64,000 bases of DNA from assembly GCF_014648855.1 (NCBI RefSeq), contig NZ_BMRX01000001.1, positions 186,001 to 250,000 of the forward strand, written 5' to 3'. The notes under the pieces were generated by a model. It was not told the origin of the DNA, ran no database searches, and saw only the letters and a program-made list of their open reading frames with translations. Below are positions 63,042-64,000 of this stretch, piece after piece; the stretch's first letter is position 1; each line of letters starts with the position of its first letter. The position numbers were made by a program, and so were the translations under genes. This DNA comes from Streptomyces parvulus. Lineage in GTDB: Bacteria > Actinomycetota > Actinomycetes > Streptomycetales > Streptomycetaceae.

Positions 63042-64000
63042 TTAGTCACCCCCGTCGAGGTTCTCCTCATCCCTGTCAGGGGCAGAAGCATACAAGTCTT
63101 CAATTGTTGCAAGGCGATCCACTGGACTGGTTGATTCGTGTTGAGGCTCTTCAGTCATCTCCGGACCCCACAACACGCTATTAAGCGCATTGATCCTTTT
63201 GCGTCGGCTTGCAAGGTCGCTCGAATTTCTGATTCCGCTTTCATATACGCGGGCAGCGAGACTGATCGAGGGATCAGCCGCCACTCCGGCAGGAAGCCGC
63301 ACTACAGTGTTTACAGATTCCGAGAAGTCAACAAGCTTCTCACGAAGATCCGCCCTCTCTGCCGCCCCCAAGGGGAAGCTACTCACCTTTGAAGAAAGCG
63401 CGAGAAATAGCGCATAGAAATCAATCTTCTTTGACCACCGCAACTTGTTCGGCCATTCTAGAATTTCGGCCACTTCCGACAATACCTTAGCGAAAACAGA
63501 TTCCACACGTTCTCGATCAGGGAAATCCTCCTCGAACGCTCCGTAAAATCTATCCAGAGTCGCCTTCTTGTTCTGCGGACCAAACAAGGATGCAACGACA
63601 AGCTCACCCACATATTCGATATCCAGCATTCTCCGAAAATCGTTAGCCGTAAAAATATTGGAGCTGACCCAGAAATCATCCTGACTCAGTTTATTTACGC
63701 AAGTAATGAACTCGCCCCAATAAGTGGCTTGCCGCAGCTCTTGGCCATTCAGCGCAACATTGTTCCTGTTGAGTCGGCCAAAGATATTCCGAATCTCCTC
63801 CTCTTCCATGATGGGCAAGGATCTGACGACGAACCTGTATTGCCAGATACGCTTTTTAAGATTGTCACCTAGATCTGCAAACCTCAGACCAGAATACTCT
63901 TTTGCTTCATCGGTGAGCGCATAAGATCCGTCCAAAAATTCCATACATGCCCGAACTCGCTGCTGCCCATCAACGACGGTGTGCACTTCATCCCCTTCAG
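63042..64000 (-). CDS. DUF262 domain protein (GmrSD-like N-terminal domain), cut by window edge
   Basis: Open to base 64000, so the N terminus is missing. About 319 residues are visible. VVDGQQRVRACMEFLDG contains the DGQQR motif of DUF262, and LFGPQNKKATLDRFYGAFEED, IFGRLNRNNVALNGQELRQA fit the same family. DUF262 domains occur in GmrSD-type modification-dependent restriction enzymes and other defence proteins; whether a nuclease domain (DUF1524) is present cannot be seen, and the visible C terminus shows none. Base composition is clearly A/T-richer than the core chromosome. Confidence 0.8.
   Translation of the reverse strand, partial: EGDEVHTVVDGQQRVRACMEFLDGSYALTDEAKEYSGLRFADLGDNLKKRIWQYRFVVRSLPIMEEEEIRNIFGRLNRNNVALNGQELRQATYWGEFITCVNKLSQDDFWVSSNIFTANDFRRMLDIEYVGELVVASLFGPQNKKATLDRFYGAFEEDFPDRERVESVFAKVLSEVAEILEWPNKLRWSKKIDFYALFLALSSKVSSFPLGAAERADLREKLVDFSESVNTVVRLPAGVAADPSISLAARVYESGIRNSSDLASRRKRINALNSVLWGPEMTEEPQHESTSPVDRLATIEDLYASAPDRDEENLDGGD

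Larger units (their letters stand above)
45798..64000. mobile_element. Integrative and conjugative element (AICE, RepSA/KorSA type) with cargo; right end not found
   Basis: The order tRNA-Gly, int, xis, repSA, spd genes, FtsK-like tra, SCO3933-family gene, korSA-like gene and pif-like NUDIX gene is the standard backbone of pSAM2-like elements. These replicate by rolling circle and move double-stranded DNA between hyphae. The backbone spans about 45.9-53.4 kb. Genes to the right are accessory in character (A/T-richer genes, decayed regulator, insertion sequence), but whether all belong to the same element cannot be decided without its second attachment site. Confidence 0.65.

Overview
The window comes from a high-GC actinobacterium, almost certainly a Streptomyces. 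The clues are the strong G/C bias at third codon positions, many GTG/TTG starts, ATGA gene overlaps, HspR/HAIR heat-shock control, a RepSA/KorSA-type integrative element, and gene neighbourhoods (fba-pyrE, clpB, dnaK-grpE-dnaJ-hspR) typical of Streptomyces core chromosomes. Function calls rest on motif reading only; no database search was run.

Region 1 (1-24.4 kb), chromosomal core, mostly minus strand. It holds two paralogous NarL-type sensor kinases around one response regulator, and an overlapping membrane acyltransferase / exported hydrolase pair. A tryptophan-to-anthranilate set follows (kynA-kynU overlapping, then a formamidase-like hydrolase), then envelope stress-like proteins (DUF3618 and holin-like, overlapping), an MFS exporter, fba, pyrE, an aldose epimerase, a tail-anchored CoxG-like protein and a membrane-fused spermidine synthase with its DUF2617 partner. 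A PLP aminotransferase, a YbjN protein and clpB complete the region; clpB carries a HAIR operator and a tandem duplication over its stop codon.

Region 2 (24.5-45.5 kb). A tiny exported peptide gene is coupled to a Rieske-like gene and divergent from two of three paralogous LuxR-type regulators. After an orphan sugar-binding lipoprotein come the dnaK-grpE-dnaJ-hspR operon with HAIR operators and a terminator, a WecA-like membrane protein with degenerate catalytic motifs, a heterodisulfide-reductase-like Fe-S membrane protein, two FG-GAP proteins around a Yip1 protein, a phosphoribosyltransferase, dcd and a 53-residue zinc-ribbon-like gene.

Region 3 (45.77-64 kb), accessory. A tRNA-Gly(CCC) is the probable attachment site of an actinomycete integrative and conjugative element (AICE). 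In order from the tRNA it carries int, xis, repSA, three small transfer/spread genes, an SpdB-like gene, an FtsK-like tra, an SCO3933-family gene, a korSA-like regulator and a NUDIX gene (pif-like). Short palindromes centred on TGTACA lie at both control regions. An IS481-type element with 50-bp terminal inverted repeats and a 16-bp target duplication has inserted into the last codons of the NUDIX gene; it carries a passenger gene with leucine-rich-variant repeats. Beyond it are A/T-richer cargo genes (an AlbA_2/ATPase-like protein with striking operator palindromes, and a DUF262 protein running off the right edge), two GntR regulators with tightly overlapped small genes, and a decayed XRE-type regulator. 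The far attachment site was not found in the window.
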